DNA from: Paraburkholderia antibiotica
GTDB lineage: Bacteria; Pseudomonadota; Gammaproteobacteria; Burkholderiales; Burkholderiaceae
DNA length: 64,000 bases
Direction of reading: 5' to 3'
Assembly: GCF_012927125.1 (NCBI RefSeq)
Contig: NZ_JABBFZ010000004.1
Coordinates: 62,001-126,000 of the forward strand
Of the stretch, positions 63,034 to 64,000 are shown in pieces (position 1 is the first letter of the stretch; each line of letters starts with the position of its first letter). The notes under the pieces are model-generated. The model saw nothing but the letters and a program-made list of their open reading frames with translations. It was not told where the DNA came from and ran no database searches. The position numbers were made by a program, and so were the translations under genes.

Positions 63034-63795
63034 ATGACGCGATACGATCTTGCGCAACGCCTCGTCGAGGCACGCCGGCAGCATCGGCCGGTCGATGCGC
63101 CCGCACCCGACAGCCTGCCGCCCGATGCGGCGACCGCCTATGCGATCCAGCAGGCGGTCATCGCGGGGCTCGGCGAGTCGACCGGCGCATGGAAGATCGG
63201 CGCGAAGTCGCCGGGCGGCGCCGCGTCGGGCGCGCCGATTCCGGCCTCGCTGGTGACGCCGTCGCCCGCGCGGCTTGCACACGAGGGCTTTTTCCGCGTG
63301 CTGGTCGAACTCGAGATCGCGTTCCGTTTCGACGAGACGATCGAGCCGCGCGGCCAGGCGTATGCGCGCGACGAGGTGTTGTCGAAAGTCGGCGTCGTGC
63401 TGCCCGCGATCGAAATCGTCGATAGCCGCTTCAGCGAATGGCCGAACGTCGCGCCGCTCGCGCAACTGGCCGACGCGCAGAACAACGGCGCGCTGATTAC
63501 CGGCCATCCGGCGGTCTATGCGAGCCTCGCGCGCGGTTTCGATTTCGTGTCGCCGGAACTGGAGCTCAGTGTCAACGGCCATTCGCTGCTGCCCGAGGCG
63601 ACCGGCAATCCGGCGGGCGATCCGCGCGAGCTGCTGGTGTGGTTCGTCAACCATTGCGCGGCCATGGGTATCACGATCGAGCGTGACTGGACGATCACCA
63701 CCGGCTCTTACGTTGGCGCTCACAAGATCGGCGAGCTGGGCATCGTGCGCGGCCATATCGACGGACTCGGCGAAGTGGAAATCGAACTGACCTGA
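63034..63795 (+). CDS. 2-keto-4-pentenoate hydratase family protein
   Basis: A 253-residue enzyme of the MhpD/DmpE hydratase and fumarylacetoacetase-like family. The key regions are AYAIQQAVIAGLGESTGAWK with the substrate lysine (IGAKS), the acidic metal ligands around VELEIAFRF (EIE-like), and VVLPAIEIVDSRFSEWP. The ATG at 63034 has AAAGGA upstream; an in-frame ATG at 63010 is less likely. Homologues hydrate 2-hydroxypentadienoate in meta-cleavage pathways, but no such genes are adjacent, so the substrate is open. Confidence 0.85.
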   Translation: MTRYDLAQRLVEARRQHRPVDAPAPDSLPPDAATAYAIQQAVIAGLGESTGAWKIGAKSPGGAASGAPIPASLVTPSPARLAHEGFFRVLVELEIAFRFDETIEPRGQAYARDEVLSKVGVVLPAIEIVDSRFSEWPNVAPLAQLADAQNNGALITGHPAVYASLARGFDFVSPELELSVNGHSLLPEATGNPAGDPRELLVWFVNHCAAMGITIERDWTITTGSYVGAHKIGELGIVRGHIDGLGEVEIELT

Positions 63796-63839
63796 GCGGC
63801 GTCGCGCCGCTTGTAACCGGAGATTACGACGCATCGCTC

Positions 63840-63871
63840 AAACGGCTGCCCACGGCGGCCGTTTTTATTTT
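63840..63871 (+). terminator. Terminator after the hydratase gene
   Basis: AACGGCTGCC-CAC-GGCGGCCGTT (one T-G wobble) ends in TTTATTTTT. After it, up to the window end, I see no complete gene. Confidence 0.85.
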
Positions 63872-64000
63872 TGGGTCGCAACGAAATGACGCAGGCGGTC
63901 GAATCGTTAACTCTACTTTGAAGACTTTTATTGCAATGGCCGCTTATGTTTCCGTATACACCTATGGAAGCCCGACGAATCGTTGCCGTGATCCAGTTAT

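Overview
The window is a GC-rich (roughly two thirds G+C by eye) chromosomal segment of a betaproteobacterium, most likely a Paraburkholderia or Burkholderia. Protein families, operon arrangements and the dense, mostly AGGAG-led genes all fit this; the genus is an inference from remembered family resemblance, not from a marker gene.

Layout. 1-9.4 kb: the end of a beta-hydroxyacid dehydrogenase, the ABC-F ATPase ybiT, a DUF1289 gene, the manganese transporter mntH, and a potFGHI-type putrescine ABC operon. 9.5-14.9 kb: a soluble chemoreceptor, a tiny ORF behind a promoter with a palindromic spacer, and a Baeyer-Villiger monooxygenase/hydrolase pair divergent from a FabR-like TetR regulator. 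15-21.4 kb: a PspA-TPR envelope pair, a ribbon-helix-helix protein, and PBP1A (mrcA). 21.4-24.5 kb: an AT-rich islet with a dead IS5-type transposase, a 5'-truncated hcp, a DUF2778 (Tlde1-like) L,D-transpeptidase-fold effector candidate, and two small two-helix membrane proteins. This is the best candidate for an unusual system here: an orphan type VI secretion cargo/immunity cassette.

24.5-31.2 kb: a complete tripartite RND efflux operon (adaptor, pump, outer-membrane factor) divergent from its TetR regulator. 31.3-38.8 kb: small secreted or unknown proteins, a LysR regulator, a CBS-containing chloride channel, a glutathione S-transferase, and a YeiH exporter divergent from a LysR regulator. 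39-45.4 kb: a 2-ketogluconate catabolic cluster kguE-kguK-kguT-kguD-ptxS with a perfect 16-bp PtxS-type operator. Simple-sequence expansions crowd its right end: an insertion in PtxS, a hexanucleotide repeat in a YhfC-like protease gene, and a 9 x 15-bp tandem array.

46.7-53.5 kb: small conserved hypotheticals, a Spy/CpxP-like periplasmic protein, an Lrp regulator beside a saccharopine dehydrogenase-like enzyme, an orphan CydX-type microprotein translationally coupled to a P-loop kinase, a lipoprotein and CorA. 53.5-60.4 kb: a 13 x 9-bp minisatellite and then a ribose operon rbsB-rbsA-rbsC-rbsR-rbsK with a consensus-like promoter and a perfect LacI-family operator over the start site. 60.8-64 kb: a transmembrane chemoreceptor ending in a CheR-tether pentapeptide and a 2-keto-4-pentenoate hydratase-family enzyme.

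Most transport and catabolic modules are self-contained: each regulator sits next to or inside its operon, and palindromes lie at the expected control points. All functions are inferred from sequence motifs and family knowledge; no database search was run.
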